This document shows positions 23,487 to 32,550 of a DNA stretch of 64,000 nt, piece by piece. The stretch lies in the NCBI RefSeq assembly GCF_019417665.1, contig NZ_DXUU01000002.1, forward strand, positions 11,859 through 75,858. Direction: 5' to 3'. The translations under genes and the position numbers were made by a program. Source of the stretch: Ruminococcus sp. (GTDB taxonomy: Bacteria; Bacillota; Clostridia; Oscillospirales; Ruminococcaceae). The notes under the pieces were generated by a model that had not been told where the DNA came from, did no database searches, and was given only the letters and a program-made list of their open reading frames with translations. The stretch's first letter is position 1. Each line of letters starts with the position of its first letter.

Positions 23487-25733
23487 TCAAACACTTTCCG
23501 CTATTTTTCCGTTCCAATTTCGAATCCGTGCCCGCATTTCGTCAATGGCAAGGACACCATAGGCAAACCCTTTTTTCACCAGTTCTTCCGGCAGAAACTC
23601 ATCATACTTTTCGAACATAGGCACTTCTTTGGGATAGACCAGCTCCATAGGATCCAAGGGCTGGCGTTCCATCTCTGACAGCACCTGGAAAAATTGACTT
23701 TTGCTTGCCTGCATCTTGAACTGTATGAAGTACGGCCGGGAGGAATCCATGCCCGTCAGCTTCAGATGGGGTGCGCACTTGATCTTGAGAAAACGCTCCA
23801 ATGCCAAAAAAGCATATGACCCCAGCCACGGAAACAGACACCACATATCACCGCCCAGACAAATCAACGGTTCTTCTGTCAAACCGGAATTTGCCGCTGT
23901 ATGCCGTGCCAGTTCCAGCCTTGCCACGGCATTTTTCATCAAATAGGGATAGATCATATTCTCTCGCAGCACCATGCGCATCCGTTCCAGCACCTTGGTA
24001 TTGATGTCTCCGGGGCATTCTCCGAAATATGCCGGAACCTTTCCCTTCACCTGTTCGCAGTAGACTAGATGCCGCTTGTGATCTACTTCCTCTACCACCC
24101 AGACATGCCCGGCAATGGCGATCTTTTCCCCTGCTGGCGGCGGCTGAACAATCGTCCCCAGTTCCTGAGAATTCCAGCGGACGGTATATTCCTCGTTTTC
24201 CTGGAATACTGCATAGAACTTGAAAGAATTCGTAATCCGTTCTCCGGCAATCCCCACGATCAGCCCACCGTTTTCCGTGCGTTGGATATGATCAATGGAC
24301 AACAGGTGGCGTAGGAGCACCTTGAAATCCTCCTGGGTGACCCTGTGGAAATAACTGAGCGTCAACACACGGGATGCCAGTGCTGCCGGAGACAACTCTC
24401 CGCAGGAGGCAAGGGTACTCATGGTCTGATGATACAGCAGGCTATAGGGCAGACGATCCAGCCTCGGTGGCTCTACCCAACGTTCCTGAACATAGAGCTG
24501 CACCAACGCTATGCCCTGGATCAGTTTCCAGGGTACAGTAGTGGGAAGCATTGCCCGGGCTTCCGGCGGATCTTCCCGGATGACAAACCACATTTCCGGC
24601 GGCAGATCCCGTCTGCCGGTACGTCCCATGCGCTGCAAAAAGGAGGATACGGTAAAAGGTGCGTCAATCTGAAATGCACGTTCCAATCGCCCGATGTCAA
24701 TGCCCAGTTCCAGCGTAGCAGTGGTAACTGTGGTCTGAAACTGTTCCTCGTCTTTCATGACAGCTTCAGCGGTTTCCCGGTAGGCAGCGGAAAGATTGCC
24801 GTGGTGAATGAGAAACCGATCCGGCTCGTGCTTTGCCTCGCAGTATTGCCGCAAAGTCGTGGTAACAGCTTCGCATTCCTCCCGAGAATTCACAAAGACC
24901 AGACACTTTTTCCCACGGGTATGCTCAAAAATATAACCGATGCCCGGATCCGCATGTTCCGGGGCAATATCTGTTTTCTGCGCCAGTTCCGGCAATGCCT
25001 GTTCCACAGACTTTCCCTGGGCAGACTGTTCCCCTTGGATATAGAAATGCTCCATGGAAAGACGCCATTTTGTACCTTTTGTTTCGATGCGGGGAATTAC
25101 CGTGCCCCTGCCTGTACCGGAGGCGAGAAACGCACCAGTGCCCTCCAGATCACCAATGGTGGCAGACAAACCAATACGTCTGGGATTGACACCGGCAAGC
25201 TTTGAAAGCCGTTCCATAAGACAAAGGGTCTGACCACCGCGGTCACCACGCATAAGAGAATGCACTTCGTCAATAATGATAAAGCGCAAGTCGTGGAACA
25301 GCTTGGAAATGGCAGCGTGCTTGTGAAGCAAGAGTGCTTCCAGGGATTCCGGGGTGATCTGCAAAATACCGGAAGGTTTTTTAAGCAACTTCGCCTTGTG
25401 AGACTGTGCCACGTCTCCGTGCCAGTGCCAGACGGGAATATTAGCCTCGGCGCAAAGATCATTCAGGCGCAGAAATTGATCGTTAATGAGTGCTTTCAGC
25501 GGTCCGATGTAAATAGCACCTACAGAGGCAGGCGGATCTTCAGAGAACAGTGTCAGAATGGGAAAAAAAGCCGCTTCGGTCTTGCCGGAGGCAGTAGAAG
25601 CGGACAACAGGACATTTTCATCCGTATTGAAAATGGCATCCCCGGCAGCAACCTGGATGGCACGAAGAGATTCCCAATGATTCTGATAGATGAAATCCTG
25701 GACAAATGGGGCGTAGCGGTCGAAAATGTTCAT
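23487..25733 (-). CDS. Lhr/BrxHI-like superfamily II DEVH helicase
   Basis: Predicted ATP-dependent DNA/RNA helicase, 748 residues. Walker A is SASTASGKTEAAF (GKT at 50-52), motif II is IIIDEVHSL (DEVH at 155-158), motif III LSATIGDLE, and motif VI QRMGRTGRR, followed by a C-terminal region with winged-helix and Lhr-core features (VWVVEEVDHKRHLVYCEQV). It is shorter than classical Lhr (about 1500) but like the Lhr-type helicases called BrxHI in type 2 BREX. It is the last gene of a four-gene operon behind a BrxD-like ATPase and a TerB-N/C protein; the ATG follows AAAGGAAC, 105 bases after the previous stop. Its partners make a DNA-processing or anti-phage role more likely than repair. Confidence 0.9.
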   Translation of the reverse strand: MNIFDRYAPFVQDFIYQNHWESLRAIQVAAGDAIFNTDENVLLSASTASGKTEAAFFPILTLFSEDPPASVGAIYIGPLKALINDQFLRLNDLCAEANIPVWHWHGDVAQSHKAKLLKKPSGILQITPESLEALLLHKHAAISKLFHDLRFIIIDEVHSLMRGDRGGQTLCLMERLSKLAGVNPRRIGLSATIGDLEGTGAFLASGTGRGTVIPRIETKGTKWRLSMEHFYIQGEQSAQGKSVEQALPELAQKTDIAPEHADPGIGYIFEHTRGKKCLVFVNSREECEAVTTTLRQYCEAKHEPDRFLIHHGNLSAAYRETAEAVMKDEEQFQTTVTTATLELGIDIGRLERAFQIDAPFTVSSFLQRMGRTGRRDLPPEMWFVIREDPPEARAMLPTTVPWKLIQGIALVQLYVQERWVEPPRLDRLPYSLLYHQTMSTLASCGELSPAALASRVLTLSYFHRVTQEDFKVLLRHLLSIDHIQRTENGGLIVGIAGERITNSFKFYAVFQENEEYTVRWNSQELGTIVQPPPAGEKIAIAGHVWVVEEVDHKRHLVYCEQVKGKVPAYFGECPGDINTKVLERMRMVLRENMIYPYLMKNAVARLELARHTAANSGLTEEPLICLGGDMWCLFPWLGSYAFLALERFLKIKCAPHLKLTGMDSSRPYFIQFKMQASKSQFFQVLSEMERQPLDPMELVYPKEVPMFEKYDEFLPEELVKKGFAYGVLAIDEMRARIRNWNGKIAESV

Positions 25734-25838
25734 GTCAGTTCCTTTCTGCGCAAGGCGCAGGCAATGAAGTTTTTTGACCCATCATTTTTTCGAATGGGAT
25801 GTTTTCAAAGCAATCCACTTTAAAAATCGCAAAATCAA

Positions 25839-26117
25839 TCACCACTGTGCATAACGTATTTCGTCATCTTCGATTGCATACGGGAACACAAAAATTCTGC
25901 CCCGATATACAATGCGGTATTTCACATGATTCCACTCACCGCCGACATCTTCTTCCAGCACAACCTTGTCTCTCCGAAAGCTCCAGAGTACAGCCACATA
26001 TTTTACCGTCGTACCAGTTGCATCGTGAACAGGGAATGGAATCATCATAAGCAGAAAGACCAATATTCCAATCAGAATATAGCGCCATTTTACTTGAATT
26101 TTCCTTGTCTGGTTCAT
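25839..26117 (-). CDS. Small membrane protein embedded in the TerB/ATPase/helicase operon
   Basis: Unrecognised, 92 residues. A basic start (MNQTRKIQVKWRY) leads into one membrane segment, ILIGILVFLLMMIPFPVHD, and a beta-rich extracytoplasmic part with TVKYVAVLWSFRRDKVVL and GGEWNHVKYRIVYRGRIFVF. The ATG overlaps the ATPase stop by four bases (ATGA), so expression is coupled and it belongs to the operon. Its place between two DNA-processing ATPases is unusual. It could be a membrane effector or anchor of the system, or a passenger; nothing in the sequence decides. Confidence 0.7.
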   Translation of the reverse strand: MNQTRKIQVKWRYILIGILVFLLMMIPFPVHDATGTTVKYVAVLWSFRRDKVVLEEDVGGEWNHVKYRIVYRGRIFVFPYAIEDDEIRYAQW

Positions 26118-27436
26118 ATGTCAAACTCCGCAAATTCCGGTGCAACTGCCGCATCTTCCTCGTTCACCTGCGCCTTAGCATAGGAAAAACGATCGGAATG
26201 CAGCAGCTCTGTCACCTTGATCTGGGGATTCTGATACACAATATCCAACAGTTCAATGAAATCCCGGATCACCTCACGGGGTGTGATATGAGAATCCGAC
26301 CCGATCCTGCCGAACTCGATCTGGATAAAGGTGATCATGTCCTCCTGTGTCAATGTCTGAGCGTAGCGGAACAGTCCGGCGTGGATATCCGCCAGTTTTT
26401 CAATGAGCACCAGCATCTCTTCATTGGTCAGCGGTGACAGGTGGATCACCGGCGCCAGCATATCCTTGATGCCCTCTCTGCCGAACCGTCCCTCTGCCAG
26501 ACGGGAACGCAGGGCTTCGTAGCTGTATACCCCACGCCGGGTGTCCTCAATGCACTGGGGCGTACCGCCCATGATGATACCCAGATATTTTGCCTTGCCC
26601 TGTAGGGTGTCGTTGTACATGGTAAGAATTTTCTCATAGTTGTACTGCCGGGTGATGCTATTGGGAATCTTGTAGATATTCACCAGCTCATCTATGAGCA
26701 CCAGCAGACCGCTGTAGCCTGCCTTTTTCAGGAACACGGCAAACAGCTTGATATACTCGTACCAGTCCTCGTCTGTGATGATGATATTCACGCCCAGTTC
26801 GGATTTGGCTTCCGTCTTGGTGTTATACTCGCCCCTGAACCACTTCACAACCTTTGCCTTGCTCTCATCATCGCCGTTCCAGTAAGCGTTATAATAAATG
26901 GTCAGCAGCTTTGCAAAATCGAAGCCGTGCACCATTTCATTGAGCGCACCGATGACCTCGTAGATTTTCGATTCCACTGCCTTGCGAAACGCCGGGTCAT
27001 TGCTGTCCAGTCCGCTTTCCGCTGCGGTCTCATTCTGGATATTGCTGATCCAGCGGTCTAAGATCAAGGTCAGTGCACCGCCGTCAGGCCGGGTCTTGGT
27101 GGACATATTCCGGATCAGTTCCTTATAGGTGGCAAGCCCCTGCCCTTTCGTACCCTGAAGCCGCCGTTCCGGAGAGAGATCCGCATCGACTACCACAAAG
27201 TTCCGATCCATAACATGGCTGCGGATGGTCTGGAGCAAAAAGCTCTTGCCGCTGCCGTATTTCCCCACAATAAAGCGAAAGGCCGCACCGCCGTCTGCCA
27301 TAATATCCACATCATGCAGCAGTGCGTCAATTTCGTTTTTTCTGCCCACGGTAATATATGGAAGACCGATCCGGGGCACAACGCCGCCTTTCAGGGAATT
27401 GATGATCGCCGAAGCGATCCGCTTTGGTATCTTCAT
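26114..27436 (-). CDS. BrxD-like P-loop ATPase (DUF2791, BREX-type)
   Basis: Predicted ATPase of 440 residues in the DUF2791 family, whose members include BrxD of BREX. Start region RIASAIINSLKGGVVPRIGL is characteristic. Walker A is VGKYGSGKSFLLQTI (G58 to S65), Walker B is GLLVLIDELVNIYK (about 251-264), followed by sensor-like YLGIIMGGTPQCIED and ITPREVIRDFIELLDIV near the end. It overlaps the TerB gene's stop by four bases and the small membrane gene's start by four bases. By family it would load or remodel a DNA complex together with the Lhr-like helicase two genes on. No methyltransferase, PglZ or BrxC is present in this window, so it is not a complete BREX. Confidence 0.88.
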   Translation of the reverse strand: MKIPKRIASAIINSLKGGVVPRIGLPYITVGRKNEIDALLHDVDIMADGGAAFRFIVGKYGSGKSFLLQTIRSHVMDRNFVVVDADLSPERRLQGTKGQGLATYKELIRNMSTKTRPDGGALTLILDRWISNIQNETAAESGLDSNDPAFRKAVESKIYEVIGALNEMVHGFDFAKLLTIYYNAYWNGDDESKAKVVKWFRGEYNTKTEAKSELGVNIIITDEDWYEYIKLFAVFLKKAGYSGLLVLIDELVNIYKIPNSITRQYNYEKILTMYNDTLQGKAKYLGIIMGGTPQCIEDTRRGVYSYEALRSRLAEGRFGREGIKDMLAPVIHLSPLTNEEMLVLIEKLADIHAGLFRYAQTLTQEDMITFIQIEFGRIGSDSHITPREVIRDFIELLDIVYQNPQIKVTELLHSDRFSYAKAQVNEEDAAVAPEFAEFDI

Positions 27437-28941
27437 GGAGTAATCATTCCTTTCAATTCATCTGCATAATCCTCGATCAGCTCCGGTACATCGCCCTCGA
27501 ACAAGATCACCGTATCCGCAAACTGATCGAACAGCTTTTCATTGATGCTGTCCACCAGTACCGACAGCATGACACCATGTTCCCGGAGCAGTGCATCATA
27601 GGGCTTTTCCCAGAGCAGACATTGCAGAAATTCCACTTCTATGGCATCCAGTCCGGCGGTAGATTTGTTCTGTTCCGGCAGTGTTTCCGGAGACAAAACC
27701 GGCTCTGGAGTTGGTTCTGGAAAACATTCCGGCTCTTCCGATTCCGTATCCACAATAAGTTTATCCCGTGTAATGGCTGCCTCCCGGCGGATGTCCCGGA
27801 GCTTGGAAATATCCATCTCAAATTTTGGTGCGGTCTTGGCTTTTTTCTCTGCCAGAAACTGATCAACTTCTTTCTGTATCAGGTTCAGAAGATATTTTTT
27901 CTCCGTTGCCGGCTTCATGGGATAGCGGAAATCATACGCCTTACGCATCATGCTGTCCACTGTTTTCAGGATTGCACCCAGTTCCTTGTGCTTGCCGCAG
28001 CTGCCATAATACTTTTCGCATGTCCAGATACCGTTTTTGCACCGGTAACGGTGAATGGGATTTATCACATATTCCCGGTCCTGCTTGTCCTGTAAATAGA
28101 ATACAGCGGAACGGAACATATAATAGGTGCATGTCGCCTTTTTCCCGAACAGGGATTCGCAGAAGCTTTTTTTGCGGTATTTTTCATAATATGCTGACAG
28201 TGCAGAGAAAACACGACACACCACCTGCTTCATATCCTCAGGATATTGCTGATAAAACCGGGACCTTTCCATATGATACGTAGAAAAGGCTGCCAATGCC
28301 GAAAAAATCTCATGGGTGCTATGATTATCCGGCTGAAGCAGCGTCAGCAGTATATTGTCAAATTTCAGGTCGTCGGAATCCTCCAACAAGGCGTAATCCA
28401 GACCATAATAGACCACATAATCCCTCAGCCAGGCAGGCATATAGGAATCGATCTGGGCATCCAGTTCACGGTAGATCACCCAAAACTCCCGGAGCATGGT
28501 AAAGCCTTCTTCTGGAGACGGCACACCGATCTGATTGAGCATCTCGTAGAGATACACAAACACATAGGAGATATCTATTTTTTCCACAGTGCCCCGCCGC
28601 ACCTTGGTACGCCAGGTGAAGTAGGTGCGGAGCTGGTCATTGTTCATGCTGCGGTATGTGGGGTAATAACGGTTGAAATTCACAGCCTTCGGAAAATCAT
28701 CCTCGTATGTTTCCATCATCTTCCCTTGCTCATAGAACAGCCACTCATCAGAATGATGATAGGCATCATAGCTTTGCGCAAGCTTTTTCATAGCACGGAT
28801 CTCCGGCGGCAGATAGTTTTTCATCTGCGCCGCTGTATGCAGGATCGGCTCGTCTTGGTACACCTGAGAAGAAAAGGATCTGCTGTTTTGCAATTTTTCA
28901 TCGGATAAGATCAGAGAGATCAACTTTTGGATACCGGACAA
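27433..28941 (-). CDS. TerB-N/TerB-C domain protein
   Basis: The 502-residue protein carries an N-terminal TerB-N region (about 60-290) with YFTWRTKVRRGTVEKIDISY and YVFVYLYEMLNQIG, a Cys/charged middle, an acidic Pro/Glu linker (about 385-415: PEPTPEPVLSPE) and a C-terminal TerB-C-like helical region (about 420-490: VEFLQCLLWEKPY). Such proteins are linked by comparative genomics to ATPase-helicase operons and stress or defence responses. It uses a TTG start at 28941, supported by AAAGGCGG seven bases upstream, and a TTGACA/TATACT promoter. First gene of the four-gene operon and four-base overlap with the ATPase. Domain calls are from motif recognition. Confidence 0.8.
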   Translation of the reverse strand: MSGIQKLISLILSDEKLQNSRSFSSQVYQDEPILHTAAQMKNYLPPEIRAMKKLAQSYDAYHHSDEWLFYEQGKMMETYEDDFPKAVNFNRYYPTYRSMNNDQLRTYFTWRTKVRRGTVEKIDISYVFVYLYEMLNQIGVPSPEEGFTMLREFWVIYRELDAQIDSYMPAWLRDYVVYYGLDYALLEDSDDLKFDNILLTLLQPDNHSTHEIFSALAAFSTYHMERSRFYQQYPEDMKQVVCRVFSALSAYYEKYRKKSFCESLFGKKATCTYYMFRSAVFYLQDKQDREYVINPIHRYRCKNGIWTCEKYYGSCGKHKELGAILKTVDSMMRKAYDFRYPMKPATEKKYLLNLIQKEVDQFLAEKKAKTAPKFEMDISKLRDIRREAAITRDKLIVDTESEEPECFPEPTPEPVLSPETLPEQNKSTAGLDAIEVEFLQCLLWEKPYDALLREHGVMLSVLVDSINEKLFDQFADTVILFEGDVPELIEDYADELKGMITP

Positions 28942-28997
28942 GCCGCCACCGCCTTTCGCTTGGAATCGTACAGAATATCTATATTTTTGTCAATTAT

Positions 28998-29026
28998 AGT
29001 ATATCATATGGGATAGGGATTGTCAA
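28998..29026 (-). promoter_or_regulatory. Promoter of the TerB/ATPase/helicase operon
   Basis: TTGACA (29026-29021), 17 bp, TATACT (29003-28998) on the minus strand. The operon is thus independent of the upstream capA-like gene, from which a terminator separates it. Confidence 0.85.
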
Positions 29027-29060
29027 ACGGTTGGGCATACAGTTATGAAAACAATTCAAC

Positions 29061-29103
29061 GCAAAAACAACGGATAAACCGCCAGTCTATCCGTTGTTTT
29101 TGC
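29061..29103. terminator. Terminator of the CapA-like gene
   Basis: GCAAAAACAACGGATA and its complement with an eleven-base loop; ends in a T run when read on the minus strand, three bases beyond the stop codon. Confidence 0.85.
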
Positions 29104-29105
29104 TT

Positions 29106-30314
29106 CTATTCTATCTCTGTTTCCGCGCCCAGTTCCGTCACATAGCCGTCCGCATCAATGGAAATCCCATAGGCGCTGGAAAGATACCCCATATTCCGAT
29201 AAAATGCATCCTGTTCCGTTTCTTCTGACAGATATTTCACCTGGCAATTCTCCTGTCTGCCAGGAATCAATTGCAGCTGCACCGCATAATCCTCCGCAGT
29301 GCCGCTGATGTGCAGTTCTGCCAGCATGGTATCCATAACCTTGCCGTTGAACCAGTAATTTCCCAGAGAATACAGGATCGGTTTTCCCTGATAGTACTCA
29401 ATGCCCTGAAGACAGTGAGGATGGTCGCCAATGACCACATCTGCACCGCTGGCAATGAGTGCTTTTCCCGTTTCTGTCTGATATTCTTCCTGATACGTCA
29501 CTGCTTCCATGCCCCAATGCATGTAAACTACCACAAAGTCCGCATTGGCAGACGCTTCTTTGGTACGGGCATAGAGTAAGGAAGGATCTGTAGTACGAAA
29601 CACGCCCGGCGTGGTTTCCGCAGCACCCTTTGTTTCCTCAATCCATTCCACACGAGTACCGGAGACAAACGCAACGGTAAAACCGTCCAGTTCGTAATAA
29701 TACACCGCCGAGGCTTCGTCCAGGTCTTTTCCAGCACCCACATAAGGGATTCCGGCATCCGTCAGAGTGTCCATGGTGTCCAACAAGGCATCTTCGCCGA
29801 AATCATACACATGGTTATTGGCAAGGGAGACGATATCCACGCCCAGGTCCTCCATGACGCAGACATTTTCCGGATCACCCCGGAAAGTCCACGGCTTTCC
29901 GGGCAATGCCGAACCACGTGTAGAATACTGAAATTCGTTGTTCACGAAACAAATGTCCGCACCCTGCATATGGTCGATCATTTCCTGATCAATACACTTT
30001 GTAATATCTCTTTCCTGATCCTTCCAGTATGCCGTGGTGCGTGCATTATCCGCCACGCATATATCGCCGGCAAAGCAAAGGGTATAGTCAAAAGGTTTCG
30101 GCTCTGCACTGGTTATTGGTGTAGCGATCACAGGAATGCTGTTATTTCCGACAGCCAGCCCGTTTTCGGAAAAATTCTGTTGTATCCTCTGCGTTCCCAT
30201 ACAGCCAATCACTAGCACCGCTGCTATGCCGGCAATGATCAAAAGCGCTGCCAGAGAAAGAAGATACCTCTTTTTGAATACGGCTTTTCTCGGCTTGCTC
30301 CGAATGATTTCCAT
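29106..30314 (-). CDS. CapA-family metallophosphatase-like protein
   Basis: Membrane-anchored protein of 402 residues. After a basic tail and one membrane segment (YLLSLAALLIIAGIAAVLVI) comes a CapA/PgsA-type calcineurin-like domain: LCFAGDICVADNART, FRGDPENVCVMEDLG, SLANNHVYDFGEDALLDT, VVYMHWGMEAVTYQ, and VIGDHPHCLQGIEYYQG. The family is named for poly-gamma-glutamate capsule synthesis, but many members stand alone with unknown substrates, and no pgsB/C is here. I prefer the ATG at 30314 (GGAGAAG upstream); ATGs at 30329 and 30362 are in frame. It has its own promoter and terminator. Confidence 0.85.
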   Translation of the reverse strand: MEIIRSKPRKAVFKKRYLLSLAALLIIAGIAAVLVIGCMGTQRIQQNFSENGLAVGNNSIPVIATPITSAEPKPFDYTLCFAGDICVADNARTTAYWKDQERDITKCIDQEMIDHMQGADICFVNNEFQYSTRGSALPGKPWTFRGDPENVCVMEDLGVDIVSLANNHVYDFGEDALLDTMDTLTDAGIPYVGAGKDLDEASAVYYYELDGFTVAFVSGTRVEWIEETKGAAETTPGVFRTTDPSLLYARTKEASANADFVVVYMHWGMEAVTYQEEYQTETGKALIASGADVVIGDHPHCLQGIEYYQGKPILYSLGNYWFNGKVMDTMLAELHISGTAEDYAVQLQLIPGRQENCQVKYLSEETEQDAFYRNMGYLSSAYGISIDADGYVTELGAETEIE

Positions 30315-30756
30315 GTATTTCTTCTCCATTCCTGTTTTTCTTGGAAAATAGACCCCTATCATTCGTTATTTTACCATAAATTCTGGGATTTGTCTACCGC
30401 TGTTTTACACGGAAATCAAAAGCTCCTTTCAGAAAAAAGTATTCATTTTTCCAAATAAAGTATCCTTCTTGACACCACTTTGGTCTATGTTGGGAATTCC
30501 TGAAAAATTTCTGCACATACTAGAGCATGTTCATAGCATTCCATACTATTTTGACATATCCTCTTTTTTGAAATGAATTTGGGTGTTTCTTTTTGGTAAC
30601 AAAGGAAAAAATCCAAAAAACAAAATAATGAAAGAGCTTAAAGAAAGACGTGGAAATATTCATGGTTTTATGTTATACTCTAACAATAAGAATATTTCCT
30701 GGGAGGACGGCATTGAGCCTGATGCAGCGTCCGCCGATTCATGAGGAGGTTCCTAT
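30315..30756. other. Divergent region between capA-like and oad genes
   Basis: Contains the capA-like promoter, the probable oad promoter (-10 TATACT at 30674-30679, -35 TGGAAA at 30651-30656, weak) and a GC-rich oad leader (30709-30745) with GGACG/CGTCC arms. The AT-rich middle (30400-30640) has isolated TTGACA boxes without -10 partners and no supported ORF. Confidence 0.5.
30368..30396 (-). promoter_or_regulatory. Promoter of the capA-like gene
   Basis: TAGACA (30396-30391), 17 bp, TAAAAT (30373-30368); predicted start near 30361, which favours the start codon at 30314 or 30329 over 30362. Confidence 0.7.
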
Positions 30757-32157
30757 ATGAGAAAAGTACAATTTACTGAAACCGTTTTGCGTGATGCAAA
30801 CCAATCCCTGATGGCGACACGCCTGCCCTATGCAGACTATGAAGATATTCTGCCGGTCATGGACAAGGCAGGATATTATTCCATCGAATGCTGGGGCGGT
30901 GCCACATTTGATTCCTGCCTGCGCTATTTGAACGAAGATCCGTGGGAACGCCTGCGGAAGCTCCGGAAAAATCTGCCCAACAACAAACTCCAGATGCTGC
31001 TCCGTGGTCAGAACCTGCTGGGCTATAAGCATTATCACGATGATGTGGTAGAAAAGTTTATTGAGCTTTCCATCAAAAACGGCATTGACATTATTCGTAT
31101 CTTTGACGCATTGAACGATTTCCGCAACTGTGAAACGGCGCTGAATGCTACCATGAAATATGCCACCAAGAATACCATTGCATCCGGCTGTATTTCGTAT
31201 ACCCAAAGCCCGGTGCATACAGTGGATAAGTATATTGAAATGTGCCGTGAACTGAAGCGAATGGGCTTTCAGACCATCTGTCTGAAGGACATGGCAGGTA
31301 CCATGACACCTTATGAGGCAGAGCATCTCATCAAGGGGATCAAGGACGCCGTGGGCGATATGCCGCTGATCCTCCATACCCACAGCACTACCGGTATGGC
31401 ATATCTGACGCTGACCAAGGCAATTGAATCCGGCATTGATGTCATTGATACAGCGACCTCCTGCTTCTCCGGCGGCACATCCCAGCCGGCAACAGAGACC
31501 ATGTTCTACGCCTGCCAGCAGTACGGCATTGAAACTGGTCTGGATGAAAAACGCATCAATGAAGTGAACGATTATTTTAAGCCCATTAAGCAAAAGTATA
31601 TTGACAATGGTCAGATCAATCCCAAGAGCCTGGGCACCGATGCACAAGCGCTGGTATATAAAGTGCCCGGCGGCATGCTGTCCAATATGATCGCCAACCT
31701 GACGGATATGAAGGCAATGGACAAATTCGACAATGCCCTGAAAGAGATCCCTCAGGTTCGTGCCGATATGGGTTATCCTCCGTTGGTCACACCTCTGTCC
31801 CAGATGGTAGGCAACCAGGCAGTGACAAATGTCCTGCTGGGACAGCGCTATAAGCAGATCTCCAAGGAGATCAAGAATTATATCAAGGGCGAATACGGCA
31901 TCGCTCCCGCACCGGTCAGTGAGGATCTCATTACCCAGGTATTGGGCGAAGGCGGAAAACCGGTGGACTGCCGGATCGAAGATCAAAAACGCACTGGTGT
32001 GGAATTCCAGGAGGCGGCAGAAGCGCTGGGTGATCTGGCAAGATCGGAAGAAGATCTCATGAGCTATATCTGCTTCCCGGATCAGACAGTGAAGTTCCTA
32101 AAGGCACGGAAGGCGCAGGAAGAAAACGAAGCGGTATATACCATTGAGGAAATGTAA
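30757..32157 (+). CDS. oadA: Oxaloacetate decarboxylase alpha subunit, carboxyltransferase without biotin domain
   Basis: Transfers the carboxyl group of oxaloacetate to biotin, releasing pyruvate, in the Na+-pumping decarboxylase. The 466 residues begin VQFTETVLRDANQSLMATR, a hallmark of this family, with the metal/lysine site in CLKDMAGTMTPYEAEH and LHTHSTTGMA, and a C-terminal PYC_OADA helical region (VLGEGGKPVDCRIEDQ). Classical OadA is about 590 residues with a biotinyl tail; here that tail is a separate gene at 32540. ATGAGGAGG precedes the ATG. First of four genes with spacings of 12, -11 and 13 bases. Confidence 0.95.
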   Translation: MRKVQFTETVLRDANQSLMATRLPYADYEDILPVMDKAGYYSIECWGGATFDSCLRYLNEDPWERLRKLRKNLPNNKLQMLLRGQNLLGYKHYHDDVVEKFIELSIKNGIDIIRIFDALNDFRNCETALNATMKYATKNTIASGCISYTQSPVHTVDKYIEMCRELKRMGFQTICLKDMAGTMTPYEAEHLIKGIKDAVGDMPLILHTHSTTGMAYLTLTKAIESGIDVIDTATSCFSGGTSQPATETMFYACQQYGIETGLDEKRINEVNDYFKPIKQKYIDNGQINPKSLGTDAQALVYKVPGGMLSNMIANLTDMKAMDKFDNALKEIPQVRADMGYPPLVTPLSQMVGNQAVTNVLLGQRYKQISKEIKNYIKGEYGIAPAPVSEDLITQVLGEGGKPVDCRIEDQKRTGVEFQEAAEALGDLARSEEDLMSYICFPDQTVKFLKARKAQEENEAVYTIEEM

Positions 32158-32169
32158 GGAGGGACATCT

Positions 32170-32550
32170 ATGCCAAATGAGATTGCCACAGCGGCAAAGA
32201 TGAGCATCGGCGATGCAGCTGTTACGGCAGTATTCGGTTATCTGGTCGTATTCTGCGGACTTCTGCTTCTGATGATCGTGCTCTATATCATGGGCGCTGT
32301 ATTCAAGGCAAAAGCAAAGAAGAACGAAGCAGCAAAGGCAGCTGCTGCCCCGATAGAGACGCCGGTGTCGGCAGAAGAACCTGCACCAGAAAAGCCCCTT
32401 GCACCCGGTTCTGCCGGTCATGTGAAGCTATATGACGTACCCGACAAGGAAGCGGCAATGGTCATGGCTGTGGTGGCATACAAAATGCAGAAACCGCTGA
32501 ATGAACTGCGCTTTATTTCGATCAAGGAGGTCAAAGAGGATGAAGTATAA
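32170..32550 (+). CDS. oadG: Sodium pump decarboxylase gamma subunit
   Basis: Small membrane subunit that holds the carboxyltransferase to the beta subunit. The 126 residues show one N-terminal membrane helix (VFGYLVVFCGLLLLMIVLYI), a charged and Ala/Pro/Glu-rich linker, and a small C-terminal domain with AMVMAVVAYKMQKPLNEL. AAGGAGGG lies just before the ATG. The 3' end overlaps the biotin carrier start by eleven bases. Confidence 0.88.
   Translation: MPNEIATAAKMSIGDAAVTAVFGYLVVFCGLLLLMIVLYIMGAVFKAKAKKNEAAKAAAAPIETPVSAEEPAPEKPLAPGSAGHVKLYDVPDKEAAMVMAVVAYKMQKPLNELRFISIKEVKEDEV

Noticed and set aside
23487..28941. Complete BREX system
   Set aside because: No PglX methyltransferase, PglZ phosphatase or BrxC-type large ATPase within the window.
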